NCBI RefSeq assembly: GCF_014066305.1
Contig: NW_023501043.1
Coordinates: 744,001-808,000, forward strand
Length of the DNA: 64,000 bases
Source: Letharia columbiana
Taxonomy: Eukaryota > Ascomycota > Lecanoromycetes > Lecanorales > Parmeliaceae
Direction of reading: 5' to 3'
A program made the translations under genes and the position numbers. The notes below the pieces were generated by a model. That model was given only the letters and a program-made list of their open reading frames with translations. It was not told the DNA's origin and did not search any database. Positions 43,619 to 55,540 of the stretch are shown here, in pieces. The first letter of the stretch is position 1. The number at the start of each line of letters is the position of its first letter.

Positions 43619-45345
43619 CATTAGTAGGGTATCTGGTGGTTTCTCTAGCCGGTATATCTCTTACCTTTCCCAACTCCATATCGACTTCGAGGACACCGCC
43701 ATTCCGTCCTCTTCTCGCGTTCCAATGCATCCAGAACACCGGCAACCTGATACTAAAACAAAAGAAAGGCCAATTCAGGAATGTTGAAGGAACTTTTTAT
43801 TTCCGTCTCGTTTGGATTGATCTTGGCAAGCAAAGTAGCCTGAGTTCAAAGCGTATCCTGATCGTCTTCCAGCTGCTCGCATTGGGTTGGTGCTGAGGTT
43901 CTTGACACTGGATTAATAGTGAGTAGTTGTCAGCTGTGTTTATTAATAGACTAGAACTGATCGTTCTTGTAAGGACATGATGTCGCTCTCGTTCATCGTG
44001 GGCTGCATTGCCTTGTTGGTGTCGTCTGTAAGTTTGACAACTCCTTCAATATCACTGAAGATCGACTCTGTGTCTGTCCCCATCTCATCAGGCCTCGTAG
44101 CTTTCTCTCCGTCTTCCTCGTCAAATCGCCTATTGGCGCCTCTATCAAAATCGCTATCGAGGTCCCCATCATCCTTAGCAGCCTGTGTGGTCAAGCCTTC
44201 ACTTCCATTTCATCACGCTCTATAGTTGAGTCTTGATTCATCTTCTTATCACGCTTCAGGGAGACAGATTAGAGGTCATCATTATCTAGTCGTGTCAGCT
44301 TATAAAGAAATGTTTACGGAAAATTTTAACATTTGAAGGCAAGTGCTCGAAGGGTTTCCGGCTGGGAGTATGGATAGTTGATACCGTCGAGGCGATAACT
44401 TACAAAAACGCGGTAGGGTCGAGGGGGGAGAGCAAATGGTCTTGTCGACCTGACTTTCGCTCTCCGAACTCTCTTCAACCTTCCGTCAATTGCGGTGGTC
44501 AGGTTTGACGTCGGCTGTAAGGTTAGACAACATTCCATTGGCTCAGCAGAAGTGGAGGGTATACATACCATTATCGCTTTAGGTCGCTTCGACCTCACCA
44601 CCGACACCAGGAGCGTTCTGCTCAAACATGTCAAGCCTTTCGCCTTCGATAGAATTCATCTTCCTTGGTGCTTTCAGAAATCGGTGAGCATATATGACGA
44701 TCTGCTCTATGCCAGTAATCAAGTGTTGCTACCATTTTTGTCTGGGATAGCATATGGTTCTAGATAGTGGTGGTAATTGTTGGCATGAAGACATAGGTAC
44801 CTACTCTATGCCACGCTACGGCCTTGGCCCAGCCCAATGCGAGTAGTGAGAGCTTTGCGACATGGCGAGGGCGTACGCATACCCTGTGATATCATACAAT
44901 TCTGCATGCTATAGGGTACAACGAGCTCTCTCAAGCTATATCTCACTCCCGTCTAGTCTTCTGGCTAAAAACCTTTTGAAGTATAGAGGCTGTTTCGTTA
45001 TACCTCAGATAGGATCAGTCGGAAAGACCAGCTATTATTATCGTAGTACGATAGGTAATGCTATCACTAACCGCTGCGCTAACCATATCTCCCGTCCCTC
45101 TCAGCCCGATAGCACTCCCGTCACCGCTACCAAATACTGACGCCATGATCATATCAACTAGCGCCCCCTCCCGCCCCCGCCCCTTACCAACGCGGTTTCT
45201 ATGACGGGAGCAAGAGATGCAGAAGCTTGAGGAGATCATGACTTGGGTTAAAAGGAAAAGTTCGAATGAAAAAGAAGGGTGAGGAGAACGAAGGACGCGC
45301 GGAATTTATGAATTGCAAATTAAATAAGAATGCTTGGCAAAGCTG
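43619..45345. other. no supported gene
   Basis: Minus frames 43943-44194 (acidic, DTESIFSDIEGVVKLTDDTN) and 44326-44634, and plus frame 44495-44767, overlap in part and lack known domains. The acidic frame could be a remnant of a disordered protein. Nothing else is supported. Confidence 0.35.
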
Positions 45346-46143
45346 ATTCAGCTCCGCCTCCGACTTTTGTTAGCGTCATTCATAGAAAGTTGTAGAGAAC
45401 GTACTTGCCACTCTTGCAATAGCCACTGTCGTCTGCTACCTCAGTTAGACATTCGTGATACCGAAGCTAGTGGGTATACACGCTTTTCTTAGTATTTTGC
45501 CTCTGACTTAGGTCTCAGCGAGGCATAGCATTGGTGATTATAGAAAGCGTGTAGATTCAGTGGTGGGGCCATCAGCTATTATGTAACTAATAGAGAACAA
45601 AGCCACGGCTATCTATGGCTAGCTACATGAAAGAAACAATAATGGAATTGAAAGGACGTAGAAAGGACGCATGCATAGAAGAAACTAGACACGCTGACAT
45701 TAGGCGTGTAATAGCCACATCGCCAGCCCTTACTTCGGACGCGATACCACCATTTAGAAAGAATCCCTCTATACGCCAGCGTGCCCAACTCTTACTCGAA
45801 TCCCATTGGCGACCTGAAGCCGTAGCTGCGGATGCCTGTTCCAGTATATCGACGGCGTATCGATGAGAGCGGAACCTTGCTATCTATGGTGACACCGTGA
45901 TCCCTCATAACAGGTACATTCATACACAAGGGCGATGCCGCAGCCTCTCACCTGCTGCTTTAGACGCTATTCTTAACTACCAGCGTCAAAAGCCGTGGCT
46001 GTATCAAGACGAATTGGCGCAGTTCTTGAAAGAGGAGTGGGATGTCGAGGTCCACAAGTCCACCGTCTGCAGGGCTCTGAAAAGTACGTTCTCTACAATT
46101 TTCTATGAATGGCGCTAACAAAAAGTCGGAGGCGGAGCTGAAT
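45346..46143 (+). mobile_element. Tc1/mariner-like element, internally deleted
   Basis: 45346-45404 (attcagctccgcctccgact...) is repeated in inverse at 46085-46143 with four or five differences over ~59 bp: the terminal inverted repeats. Length 798 bp. Between them is only the DNA-binding part of a Tc1-like transposase. No flanking TA duplication is visible. The right end abuts, with no base between, the left end of the family A element at 46144. Confidence 0.7.
45615..46118 (+). pseudogene. Tc1-like transposase N-terminus (helix-turn-helix only)
   Basis: ATG at 45615. One frame to 46118 with a single TGA at 45864-45866 (TAYR-*-ERNL, where Trp is usual). It includes KNPSIRQRAQLLLESHWRPE, STAYR, and RSLSPAALDAILNYQRQKPW followed by LYQDELAQFLKEEWDVEVHK and STVCRALK, the second HTH of fungal Tc1/mariner transposases ('PWLYQDE...V..STV.R.LK'). 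Immediately after RALK the frame runs into the right terminal repeat and stops. The DDE catalytic domain is deleted. Such a product could bind element ends without cleaving (inference). Confidence 0.65.
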
Positions 46144-47404
46144 GGTAGCTTTTATACCTCAGCCAATGCTAAGAAAAATACCATTAGCGTACTTACAAGG
46201 TGGCTGAGCCAGATTTGTATGGTAGCCACACCAAAATAAGGCGCGACGATGCTGACACCTTACTGTCGCTGTCGCTGTCGCCGGAGACCTCTCAGCTGTA
46301 CCCGCTGGCATTGCTACCGGTTAGGGCGGGATTTGTATGGGAGGTGTAGCGGAGTTTGCGTTATAATGAGAGACCTCGCTGCCGCCTCCCATGGGGCGGA
46401 GAACGACTTAGCAAGGCTGGGCGGGATTTGAGTGGGAAGACGTCGTTACCGTTACGGTATCTCGGGGCTATCAGGGCGGAATCTAATGAGAAGACCGTCG
46501 CTGTCGTCCTAATATTTCTAGCGTCTCGAGACGAAATCTACCTCGCCGTCGCTTTATGGGGTTCCATTGAGGGTTTAGCTAGCTAACCCTCATCCTCGCT
46601 ATCTACTGAGACCTTTGCAGGGTTAGTGGGCGCCTGCAATTTGGACACGTCATAGCCGGCATTGATGAGATCCTCCAGGGCCAATTGAACTCCCTGCTGA
46701 CGAATTGGCCCGGTGCCTTTCTGAGCATGGTGACCCATGAAGTTTCCATAACGGCCACAGTTGGGCGAATTCCTCAGCCGTCCACCGGACCCTCTTAATC
46801 AACAGGGTCTGACGAATTATTCAATATTCGGCGGAGGCTATTGTTGATCTCAAACGGGAGACGGCTACTTTTCAGACGCGTCTTCCTTCGCTTGGTCCCC
46901 TTGCGAGACTCTTTCTGATCTATCGACGCGTCTAAGGAGGTCTCGGCCTTGCGTTTCAAGGAGGAAGAGGAGGGAGGGGTAATGGATTTCGGTGACGATG
47001 ATCTAGACGCGTCAGAATACGTGGCCCTACTCCATTCGCCGTCGCTGTCGTTTCTTATCCTCTTCCTGCATCGGGTGGGTCGTCGTCTAAACTCCGCCTT
47101 CGGGCTGCGGTCTCGATTAATGCCCTCCGGTTGCTACCGTATCATCCACCCTCCTGGTATCCTCGAAGCCCCCGTACTGAGGGGGCTGACGTGCGGAGGG
47201 GGACGACATTGGGCTATACAAGAGGGGGTTACGCGAAGATTTGACGGGCGGGTCTGGGGAGGGCGACAGCGAGGTATGGGGGATGCGTAGGAGGCGGATC
47301 CGCCCCTACTTTCTTGGGAATCTCTTACTAATCGGGGAATGTGGCTGTCCGGCCTTGACTCTCCGGTATCGTACACTAGCGTTGGCTGAGGTTTAAAAGG
47401 AACC
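46144..47404. mobile_element. TIR element family A, copy 3
   Basis: Left end ggtagcttttatacctcagc, right end the inverse of GGTTCCTTTTAAACCTCAGCC. The subterminal CACCAAAATAAGGCGCGAC, the TTTGTATGG...TGTAGCGGAGTT unit, the ORF segment around GACGCGTCAGAATACGTGG and ACAGCGAGGTATGGGG all match copies 1 and 2. Length 1261 bp. The minus-strand ORF is broken but preserves a C-terminal part (GPIRQQGVQLALEDLINAGY) lost in copy 2. No clean target duplication. Confidence 0.7.
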
Positions 47405-47621
47405 GTGAATCGCTTTGCCGCATTCTTTTTAATTTTCTAAATGGCTAAGCGAGGCATCGAGGGCTATTACTGAGGTACCTGGAGCCCAGTAGTGCGAAGA
47501 TAAAAGCGCGAAGGGCCCAATATCAAGCAGACGAAAGCAAGGGAATTTGCTCGTTTCGATAAGCGCTGGGAGAGGGAGGTGGTAAATCTGACGAGCGTAA
47601 GGCCCGACATCTATAGTTGAA

Positions 47622-48120
47622 CCTGTTTTCTTAATCATTGGGAACTAAAACAAACTGCGAATTTGGCACCCCCATAATCAAAAATCTAAAATTTGAATTT
47701 TCCTGTATAACCTCACCACCACTTATTTTTACAGTCTAAAAACTTTACGAATTCTACTTACGATATCAAGTAATCTACCTCTAAATTTTAGAAAGATTTT
47801 AATCTCAATCTTATAAGTAAAATATAAAAATTAAGAACGTATCGCAAACTTGAAAATTTTACCTCGGCTATTTTTTTTCCGCTAAGACTATCTTAAGAAT
47901 ATTTAAGAATTTATTAAATCTTTATTCTATAATAGAATAACTAATTAAGTTCTTCTATAATTTAATATTTTTAATATCTTATATAATTATTAAAATCTAG
48001 AAATTTTTAGAACGTTATAGTTATCGTTGTGAAGCTATTCAAGAAAAGCACTTTTTTATTTTTTGAAGGGGGTGCCAGAATCGCGATTCTATTTCCCAAT
48101 GATTAAGAAAATAGGGATAA
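47622..48120. mobile_element. ~500-bp AT-rich TIR element (family F), copy 1
   Basis: The ends share TTTTCTTAATCATTGGGAA and TGGCACCCCC in inverse orientation. The interior is AT-rich (rows of TTTAAGAATTTATTAAATC type) without a frame. A copy of the same end type lies at 61278-62458. Confidence 0.6.
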
Positions 48121-49169
48121 ATTGATCCGGCGATGCACTTTTCCAGTGCATTTTGCTAGTTTCTCCGCCACTTCTTCAGATAAAGAGATCGTAATTTACC
48201 TACGTCGTGGACTATATTCTCCCTATTTTTGATGTGACCTAACTTACCAATCCTTCATGAGAGCCGCTTTGCGCTGAGCTTTGGTCGTCATCTTCGCTTT
48301 CCTACTGATAGTCGACGAAGAGGTGGATATGTACAAACAGAAACAATAATCCCTCAGTACCCAGTGATGGAGTGGGTATTTGTGTAAAGTGGCAAAGCAA
48401 TTAGGCAAGGTCTTAAAGCTCTTAAAGGTTTTAAAAACATATGAATTTTTAAAACTTCTATAACCTTCAAAAGCATTCGGCTTTTGAAAATGTCATAATA
48501 TATTGATCTGCAAAGATCTACGCTTGTCCTACGTGCGTCCGTGCTAGTACTCCTTAGAGCTGTAATCGTGTTGCCCTTCAAAGGGGACGAAAGGTCGTAT
48601 ACTATGAGGTTATACAGAGGAAGTAGGATTCCTTTCCCTCACCCGGCTGACTTTCTACCAGCCTTGCTCAACACAACCCAGACTCCTGACGCAAAAGACT
48701 CGGGACTAACACCTCCACATAAAAAGGCCAGCTGCCACCTAGCGAACGAAAACGGAATTCATCCCTGTATCTGATGCACGTAAAAGTTGGGAAAGACTGC
48801 CCTGCATTCCCCCCAACTGCAAACGATATAATCATAGTACAGCAATACCGCAAGCGTCCTTTTCGGTGCATTTCCAAGCACGACGTAGTAGCGTACACGC
48901 GACCTGGGGATGAGGGAGATGAATCACGTATCTAGTGTCGGCGAGGTCATACTACCTATTTAGTCTATTTATGGGGATTCGACGATGTTCTGGCCAAGGG
49001 CGAATGCAATGAGTTGAGAGTATTGGATGCCAAGTCGCCGGATAGGCAAAAGGCTAGGCGGCTAGATCGTCCTATGGAGATCAAATAGCGTGCACAAACG
49101 CATCGCTGCAATGTCCCAGAATTACAAGTGTAAAATGCTTAGCGACTACGCAGTCCATTGACGACAGAG
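48121..49169. other. possible first exon plus unassigned sequence
   Basis: On the minus strand, ATG at 48291 gives MTTKAQRKAALMKDW, ending at a GTAAG donor (48247-48243). The downstream exon was not found; the family F element begins ~130 bp further. The gene may have been disrupted by that insertion. The rest of the interval has only short frames without domains. Confidence 0.25.
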
Positions 49170-50850
49170 TCAGTATGTGTGTTGAGCTCGATCTAAGTTG
49201 GCGCAATCTGTAGGCTCACGTCGTGGTTGAACCAGGGTTTCCCATCTGTCGTTCTCAGGCACCGCCTCCAGCATACTCTGCTTTAAACCCCTACAGACAT
49301 TGTCCCGATAGTTGTCTGATAGGTTGTTCCAAGTTGCTAGCTGCTTTTGCAAAATCTTGTTCATTACTGCTTTTGTGTTTTTGATGCTCTTATCAAAGCT
49401 TCCATCTCTCCAAGCCGTGAGGCACTGATGGACTGTTGCTGCATAGATGCAGGGTGCTTTACCATAAGCGTAGATCTTTGCTAACGTCGGATTTTTACGT
49501 CCAGAGCCTTGTGGCTTTGCAAAGAACCTCTCAACGGTCAGCTTCCGTAGCTGTGGGGCGTGGAAACGAAATGATGGATGACCCTGTCTTCGTTAGTGAC
49601 GTCCCAAATCTAGCAACGAAAATGATAAACCTTGCTATCGTCGTAATGGTCCTCTGGAGATTGAAAGCGTTCTTCGTCCAGGAGATAATTGACTCTTTTA
49701 GCTAATTCGTCTGGCGAAAGCCCATCGAGCTTATACCATTCTCTAATGTGCGTTTTGCAGACTCTCATTAGACTTTGGCGGGCTCGCTCTTGACGGCGCT
49801 CAAGCTAAATGCAAATCAGTCTACATGATATCTCAGTTGAGAAGAAATGTTGCTTACCGAAATGACCTGCTTTTTTAATGGGGCCTTTCTTACTTCGGTC
49901 ATATTGGCAGTGATACTTGGAGATGCTAGCTTTGCAACCACCCCCTCCTTCTCAGCTTGGAGTTTTGCAGCCTCTTCCTCCCATATGCTGGTCACGTTCG
50001 TCTCCCAAGCACCATCCTGATACATCTTCGTATCCACGCATCTCTCAACACGGAGATACAACTCCTTCTCATTTCCCTTCAGTGTATCTTTGTTTTTAAG
50101 AATCAACTTCTCCTCTGTCGAAGCTGTCCGTTTAGATGAATTCATTAATGACACCGACGCGGGGCGGACACCACTCGAGGGGTCATCGCTTTTCTCTATA
50201 CTGGAATCGGATACGGAGCTAGAAGGGCGTTCGTCGCCCCGGCGTTCGGAATCCTTGATACGAGAGGAGGAGGAGTTGGGTCGCCGCTCCTTTGAGTTTT
50301 CCCGAATCGTATTCATAAGTCTCTGAAGACGGAGATACCACTCCTTCTCATTTCCCTTCAGTGTATCTTCGTATTTAGAAACTAACTTCTCCTCTGCTGA
50401 AGCTGTCCCTTCAGATAAATTCATTAACGACACCGACGCGGGGCGGATACCACTCGAGGGGTCATCACTTTTCTCTACATTGGAATCGGATACGGAGCTA
50501 GAAGGGCGTTCGTCGCCCCAGCGTTCGGAATCCTTGATACGAGAGGAGGAGGAGTTGGGTCGCCGCTTCTTTGAGTTTCCCAGAATCGAGTGTGGCGCTT
50601 CGACAGGCCGCTCGCGATCTTTATCCCCGTGGCTGTGGCTGTAGCTTCGGCGTCTCTTTCTTGGTCCACTAATCGGGTCGCCGTACACGGGATCACGGTC
50701 GATCGCTCCAGTCCCCAGGCTAATGTTGTCTTCTGTTGTAGGTAGCGATTGGAGGCAGCTCGGGTCCCCAGTAGCCCCGTTGGTCTTTGGCAATTCCGGA
50801 CCGCGTGTTGCGGTCTGCCTGCGACACCACCTACCGACGCTCAGGAGCAC
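49170..50850 (-). CDS. three-exon gene, hypothetical protein with internal duplication
   Basis: ATG at 50850 (MLLSVGRWCRRQTATRG). Exon 1 50850-49858, intron 49857-49805 (GTAAGC, ACTGAT branch, TTTAG), exon 2 49804-49631, intron 49630-49551 (GTTTAT, CACTAAC branch, CACAG), exon 3 49550-49170. The exons sum to 1548 nt, 515 residues, no frame damage. The N-terminal half is basic/Ser-rich and carries two ~75-residue tandem copies of RRPNSSSSRIKDSER, GDERPSSSVSDS, EKSDDPSSG-RPASVSLMN and DTLKGNEKE. The C-terminal half is helical (LERRQERARQSLMRVCKTHI, REWYKLDGLSPDELAKRVNY, KIYAYGKAPCIYAATVHQCL). The family is not recognised. Intact coding in a RIP-affected region suggests selection or recent origin. 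Confidence 0.65.
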
Positions 50851-51130
50851 TTAGCATGGCTATGCGCGTAAATATTTATAGTGTGAGGGCATATTTACCT
50901 GACGAAGTCAATCATTGCTGGTCACTGTGTTTATGTTTATTGCTGACCATGTTTGATCGGGTGAGGTTACTTGCGCCAAATAGCGCTAGGTACGGTGTGC
51001 CATATTGACAAAATGTTTGACTAACATAGCTACCACTATCACTCATTCAAATGGCCTACTACCATGGTAACTGTCCTTAGGCGCGGGCCGGGGAACGATT
51101 CGCTTAGTCAGCCCTCTATAGACCTGACAT

Positions 51131-52505
51131 AGTAGAATAGCGTTCGCGCTGATAGCTTACAAATGCGATCTATTTTTATTCTGGTATAAGATTTAGATAA
51201 CTTAGAAATATTACAATATAAAGAAATTTAATAATACTTAAATTAGTAAAAGCAGTCTCGAAAAGGTTAAAGAAAGATAATTATTTAAGATTATTTTGAG
51301 TTAATTAATTCTTAGAAGATATTAAAGAAAAAGCTAAAGAAAACTATATTATAAATTTTAGTAAGTTCGATCTTTAGTGAGCTATATTGAATAATCGTTG
51401 CCTTTAAATATCTATAAGACTAAATTTAGTAATTCTTCTTTTCTTTAAAAGCTCGAAATTTACGGTTTTTAATTTAAATAATAGAATTTTAAAATTATTT
51501 TAAGTTAATTATAGAACTATCGGAAAATTTCGAATTATCTTTTAAAGTCTCGAAAATTTCGGGTTAATAATAATAGAATTACTATAAAAATTTCGAATTA
51601 TCTTTTAAAGTCTTAAAATTTTTTAAAATTTTTAAATTAATAATAGTATTTTTAATAGTATTTTAAATTAATTATAGAACTATCGCGAGAATTTCGAATT
51701 ATCTTTTAAAGTCTGAAAAATTGGAGTTAATATAATAGTAGATTATCGGGAAAATTTCGAATTATCTTTTAAAGTCTCGAAATTTTCGAAATTTTTAATT
51801 TAATAATAGTATTTTTAAAATTATTTTAAGTTTATTATAGATTTATCGCGAAAATTTCGAATTATCTTTTAAAGTCTTAAAATTTTCAAAATTTTTAAAT
51901 TAATAATAGAATTATTACGAAAATTTCGAATTAATAATAATAGAATTATTTCGAAAATTTTAAGATAATTATAAAGTTATAACGAAGATTTAAAAGTATT
52001 TATAAATTTCGAAAATTTCGAGTTTTTATAGAAATATCTCGAAATTTTCGAATTATTTATAAATTTATTATAAAAAAATTATATATAAAAAATATAATAA
52101 ATAACTAAGTTATTAAATTTATTTAAAAAATAACGTTTATAATATCTAAAATTATAGATATTTTTAAAAATAGAATATTTTTAAAAATAGAATATTTTAT
52201 ATAATAGATTATAGTATTTTATATAATAAAGAAAAAGCTTTAAAATATAAAATAAAAATAAAAAGTAGATTTAATTTTATAATATCTTTATATATATTAA
52301 GATATAAGAAAATAAAAAATAAATAAAAATAAGTAAGTATATTAATAAAGAAAAGAATTTCTATTTTATATATATATTAATATATAGAATAGTTATTAAT
52401 TAATACTTCTAGAGAATTTAATCTTTTTTTATCTCGAAATTATCGTTCGAAATTATCGTTTAAAATTATCGAAATTATAGCTACGATAATTTCGAATAAA
52501 AATCG
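51131..52505. repeat. AT-rich RIP-like block with degenerate tandem repeat
   Basis: Composition falls abruptly to mostly A and T. From about 51530 to 51880 the word gaattatcttttaaagtct recurs five times (near 51533, 51599, 51697, 51763, 51861) at 65-100 bp spacing, with TTTCG motifs between: a degenerate tandem array. There are no frames. The block ends sharply at ~52505 where the family D element begins. Confidence 0.7.
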
Positions 52506-53690
52506 AAAACCAAGCGGCAACAAGGCCACCATCGTCAAGAACACGGCTCAGCTCTCCAAGATCTCACGTCATATGCTCTCCACGGTTCCACATCAAATCA
52601 TCACTCAGCAAGCGGAGAACACCACTGCAACTTAGCCATTCCACATCAAATCATCACTCAGCAAGCGGAGAACACCACTGCAACTTGGCCTATCATCCCC
52701 ACTACATTGAGGAGCAAGAGGAGGAACTACAACAGGCGAATGCGGAGAACACTGCGGAGAACATTGCGGAGACAGTCATCAGCAGCAGTGACACAACAGG
52801 CCTACTCTCCACGGTCTCACACCAGCCCGATACTCAGTAAGAGGAGGAACCACTGCAGCAGGTAAATGCGGAGAATATTGCGGAGACAGTCATCAGCAGC
52901 AGTGACACAACAGGCCTACTCTCCACGATCTCACACCAATCCACTCAGCCAATGCAAGAGAAGTCACTACAGCAGGCGAATGCGGAGAACACTGCGGAGA
53001 AACCAAGCGGAAACAAGGCCCCCAGCACCAAGAACACGGCTCAGCTCTCCAAAATCCCACATCATATGCTCTCCACGGTTCTACATCAAATCATCACTCA
53101 GCAAGCGAAGAACACCACTGCAACTTGGCTTATCATCCCCACTGCATCAAGGGAGCAAGAGGAGGAACTACAACAGGCAAATGCGGAGAACACTGCGGAG
53201 AAACTAAGCGGCAACAAGGCCACCATCGTCAAGAACACGGCTCAGCTCTCCAAGATCCCACCTCATATGCTCTCCACGGTTCCACATCAAATCATCACTC
53301 CGGAACGATGCATATTTGAACGAATTGAAACCGTCCGATATCTTGCTCTGACAGCTATTTCATTATTCGAAAGATTTCACTGCGGTAGGAGATAATGTGG
53401 GGTTCACACCACTAATTGGCATGTTGTCTCCATTTCTTTCCGGTATTTCGATACTTCTTACCATAAGGACATGGCCTTTCTATTTTTGTGGGCAATTATT
53501 ATGGATCAATTCTTCACACTCGATACACCTTCCTAATTAGGCCTTAGAGCGTCTCTCTTCGTATATATATGTCTATATGTAGGTTAAAAACGCACAGCAA
53601 GCGATTAGAGTTCGATTTGACTTAGAAAAATCCAACTCCATGAATTTAATTCATGGGCCTTTACTTGTTTATTAGAATACAAAAAAGTTA
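52506..53690 (+). mobile_element. family D retroelement relative, copy 1
   Basis: Coding-like tandem segments (NAENTAE, KPSGNKATIVKNTAQLSKIP, HMLSTVPHQIITQQA) repeat at ~52530, 52960 and 53160. Then comes DDAYLNELKPSDI (module at 53320-53339) and a 3' region (FTPLIGMLSPFLSGISI). Its end (53505-53690: GATCAATTCTTCACACTCGA, CCTAATTAGGCCTTA) corresponds to the LTR of the element at 57535, in inverse. Relative to copy 2 it lacks ~140 bp between the tandem segments and the module. Confidence 0.55.
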
Positions 53691-54041
53691 TTCTAAAATC
53701 AAATAATGGCCGGCTGTCGAGCGAACTTTAGTGAGCGAACTTTGATGAACGATATTTGAGGTCCTTACCCTTTAATAATTATAAGATAAAATTTTAAAAT
53801 TTTTACGTCATTGAAAAGCGCAATCTTCGCTCTATAATTTAAAAAAAGAATCTTAAAATTTTAATAGAAAATAGTAAAGTTATTAAAGGGTTAAAAGTAG
53901 GATAAGAGATTTTGATGGTTGCGGACGCTAATTTGTTTACCCGCGGTGACTCAGCCGGTCTAATTAAAAAGCGTAGCGCACCTGAATTTATAATTGGCTG
54001 CACATACAAATTCAAGATTTTTTAGCTTAGCTCTATCTTAT
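53691..54041. other. spacer of the large inverted repeat
   Basis: Contains GGCTGTCGAGCGAACTTT and GCAATCTTCGCTCTATAAT blocks that recur at 59790-59900. It is therefore a fragment of another RIP-affected repeat. No gene. Confidence 0.45.
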
Positions 54042-55260
54042 TCTATTATACAAGTAAAGGCCCATGAATTAAATTCATGGAGTTGGATTTTTCTAAGTCA
54101 AATCGAATTTTAGCCCTAGCCCTAAGTCAAATCGAACTCTGATCGCTTGCTATGCGTTTTTGACCTACATATAGACATATATGTGCGGAGAGAGGCGCGC
54201 TAAGGCCTAATTAGGAAGGTGTATCGAGTGTGGAGGATTGATCCGTAATAATTGCCCACAAAAAACAGAGAAAGGCCATGTCCTTATGGTAAGAAGTATC
54301 GAAATACCGGAAAGAAATGGAGATAACATGCCAATTAGTGGTGTGAATCCCACATTATCTCCTGCCGCAGTGAAATCTTTCGAATAATGAAATAGCTGTC
54401 AGAGCAAGACATCGGACGGTTTCAATCCGTCCAAATATGTATCGTCCGATATTCCTCCTATAGAGGCCTAATTGGCTGTGATCGTCGCAGTAGATCCTCC
54501 TCTTGTGACGTTATTGTAGTGATATATCATATTAATGTAGTGGGGATGACAGGCCAAGTTGCAGTGGTGTTCTCCGCTTGCTGAGTGATGATTTGATGTG
54601 GAACCGTGGAGAGCATGTGACGTGGGATCTTGGAGAGCTGAGCCGCCTTTTGTTGCCGCTTGGTTTCTCCGCAGTGTTCTCCGCATTTGCCTGTTGTAGT
54701 TCCTCCTCTTACTCCTCCTCTTATAGAGTATCAGACTGAGTGGCTAGCTGAGTGGCTGACTGAGTGGATGACTGATATAACGTGGGATCTTGGAGAGCTG
54801 AGCCGTGTTCTTGACGATGGTGGCCTTGTTGCCGCTTAGTTTCTCCGCAGTGTTCTCCGTAGTGTTCTCCGCAGTGTTCTCCGTATTTGCCTGTTGTAGT
54901 TGCTCCTCTTGCTCCTCCTCTTGATTGGTGGATTGGAAGAATTGTAGAAGAAATATGGTTACACAAACAGGTGGAAGGATTATTCCATAGAGAGCATATG
55001 ACGTGGGATCTTGGAGAGCCGAGCCGTGTTCTTGACGATGGTGGCCTTATTGCCGCTTGGTTTCTCCGCAGTGTTCTCCGCATTTGCCTGTTGTAGTTCC
55101 TCCTCTTGCTCCTCCTCTTGATTGATAAATTGATAGAATGGTGGAAGAAGAATGGTTACACAAACAGGTGGAAGGATTATTATCCGATCCCGGACGCGTC
55201 TGGTGTGACTACCATGACTACCATATTTGAATGTCCATTTAATCCACCAATAGTAGGCCA
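54042..55260 (-). mobile_element. family D retroelement relative, copy 2 (inverted to copy 1)
   Basis: Reverse complement of copy 1: LTR-like 54042-54240 (ACATATATGTGCGGAGAGAG, CGCGCTAAGGCCTAATTAGG), module at 54411-54430, and coding-like segments to about 55260 (NTARLSKIPRHMLS, NAENTAEKPSGNKATIV). It keeps the ~140 bp deleted in copy 1. Stops are scattered in all frames. Confidence 0.55.
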
Positions 55261-55540
55261 AACTTCAAAATTTTTACATCGTTAGAAAGCGCAGACTGAG
55301 CTCTATAATTTTCGAAATTATGAAGTAACAGCATCCGTAGGGAGCTGATTATTTCAAAGTGTAAAACTTCTACACATAAATTTTTGATGAGGGAGCTCGG
55401 GAGGGCTAGCGGGCTAACTCAGCCGGTCTAACTAAAGAGCGTAGTAACCCTGAATTGATGATTGGCTGCACATACAAATTCAAGGTTTTCAAGCCTCATG
55501 CCACAAGGGTCCGTGGGCTTGCATACTAAATTTCATGGAT

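Noticed and set aside
43218..43745. Poly-Phe, poly-Gly/Pro open frames
   Set aside because: They come from the homopolymer block and are not coding.
54109..54124. TTAGCCCTAGCCCTAA, telomere-like
   Set aside because: Only two imperfect units (GCCCTA, not CCCTAA) inside a repeat duplication of AAGTCAAATCGAA; not a telomere.
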